DNA from: Cupriavidus sp. 2SB
Lineage (GTDB): Bacteria > Pseudomonadota > Gammaproteobacteria > Burkholderiales > Burkholderiaceae
NCBI RefSeq assembly: GCF_005503625.1
Contig: NZ_SCMX01000051.1
Location: 1 to 48,382 of the forward strand
DNA length: 48,382 nucleotides
Direction of reading: 5' to 3'
Below, one piece after another: positions 48,111-48,382 of the stretch (position 1 is its first letter; each line of letters opens with the position of its first letter). Made by a program: the position numbers and the translations under genes. The notes under the pieces are model-generated. The model was not told the origin of the DNA, searched no databases, and saw only the letters and a list, made by a program, of their open reading frames with translations.

Positions 48111-48382
48111 TTAAGCAGATCCCTCCTGCGGACTTCCTGCAGACTCGATCTCCGGCGGAAACTTCGGCTCCACGCACAGCAGCATCGCAAGCCAATGCAG
48201 GGTGGCGCGCATCAGATCGAGCGGGGCAAGACACGGCAGCAATACCCACCACAGAGGACCACCGCGTAAAAGCCGCTCCGGGTAGAGGTAGAAGACCTCC
48301 AGCAACGACATATGCGGCCACGCGCCCTTCCATGGCCGCAGGAACGGTTGGGGCACGCTCTCGGCCCCTTCTTCCATATAGC
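48111..48382 (-). CDS. Hypothetical protein, possibly 5'-partial (right edge)
   Basis: At least 88 codons read on the minus strand from an ATG at 48377; the frame stays open to the edge, so the true start may lie outside. Third codon positions are strongly G/C, which suggests real coding sequence. A hydrophobic stretch (GPLWWVLLPCLAPLDLM, then WLAMLLC) could be one or two membrane helices. The tail is acidic. I do not recognise a family. It converges with the transporter operon across the terminator. Confidence 0.5.
   Translation of the reverse strand, partial: YMEEGAESVPQPFLRPWKGAWPHMSLLEVFYLYPERLLRGGPLWWVLLPCLAPLDLMRATLHWLAMLLCVEPKFPPEIESAGSPQEGSA

Noticed and set aside
1..48382. tRNA, rRNA, CRISPR array, transposase or integrase
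   Set aside because: No cloverleaf-like segment, spaced identical repeats or mobile-element gene was seen on either strand.

Overview
The window is about 48 kb of GC-rich Gram-negative DNA with dense genes, Burkholderiales-type trimeric porins and many outer-membrane and secreted proteins. It most resembles Cupriavidus or Ralstonia (Burkholderiaceae). That assignment is inferred from protein style and codon use, because no rRNA, tRNA or other marker gene is present. I see no insertion sequence, prophage, CRISPR array or replication origin.

Layout. 1-1391: edge of an unknown gene, a DUF1579 protein and a small periplasmic protein. 1491-7777: a tripartite heavy-metal RND efflux operon (outer-membrane factor, adaptor, pump) preceded by a small acidic periplasmic protein. 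7992-32140 (all minus strand): the main system. A two-partner secretion translocator (TpsB), an ExbB carrying extra DUF2341 and LamG domains, ExbD, TonB, a large putative porin, a coiled-coil periplasmic protein and a YbjN protein form one operon. A terminator then overlaps a PhoB-type promoter that drives a second run of genes: a barrel-less STN-TonB protein, an ECF sigma factor, a FecR-type anti-sigma regulator and a 4566-residue filamentous-hemagglutinin-like exoprotein. 32304-34401 (plus): a small secreted protein and a secreted GDPD-like phosphodiesterase with a LamG domain. 34445-39341 (minus): a ugpEABC-type sn-glycerol-3-phosphate ABC importer with a DeoR/GlpR-type regulator. 39575-43359 (plus): two outer-membrane barrel proteins, a small secreted peptide and a trimeric porin. 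43474-45465 (minus): PhoX-family alkaline phosphatase. About 1 kb of noncoding DNA follows, with an orphan terminator and several palindromes. 46478-48040 (plus): an OFA-family (oxalate/formate-type) MFS transporter and its 43-residue partner. An unknown gene sits at the right edge.

How it fits together. The 8-32 kb block has the parts of the Pseudomonas aeruginosa PUMA3 cell-surface-signalling locus (VreA-VreI-VreR with the PdtA/PdtB secretion pair and ExbB2/ExbD2), which responds to phosphate limitation. The DNA supports the same logic here. PhoB-box-like direct repeats (7-mers near CTGTCAT at 11-bp spacing, with a -10-like hexamer 10-11 bp downstream) lie before the STN-TonB gene, the phosphodiesterase, the ugp/glpR operon and phoX. 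A weaker one lies before the small secreted protein. The vreA-like and phoX promoters share the same TCATACGAT around the -10. I infer a phosphate-starvation island: PhoX and the phosphodiesterase release phosphate or glycerol-3-phosphate outside the cytoplasm, Ugp imports it, and the same signal switches on a dedicated ECF/FecR circuit and a giant surface adhesin or exoprotein served by its own Ton complex. Gene calls are read directly from sequence; the regulatory links are predictions.
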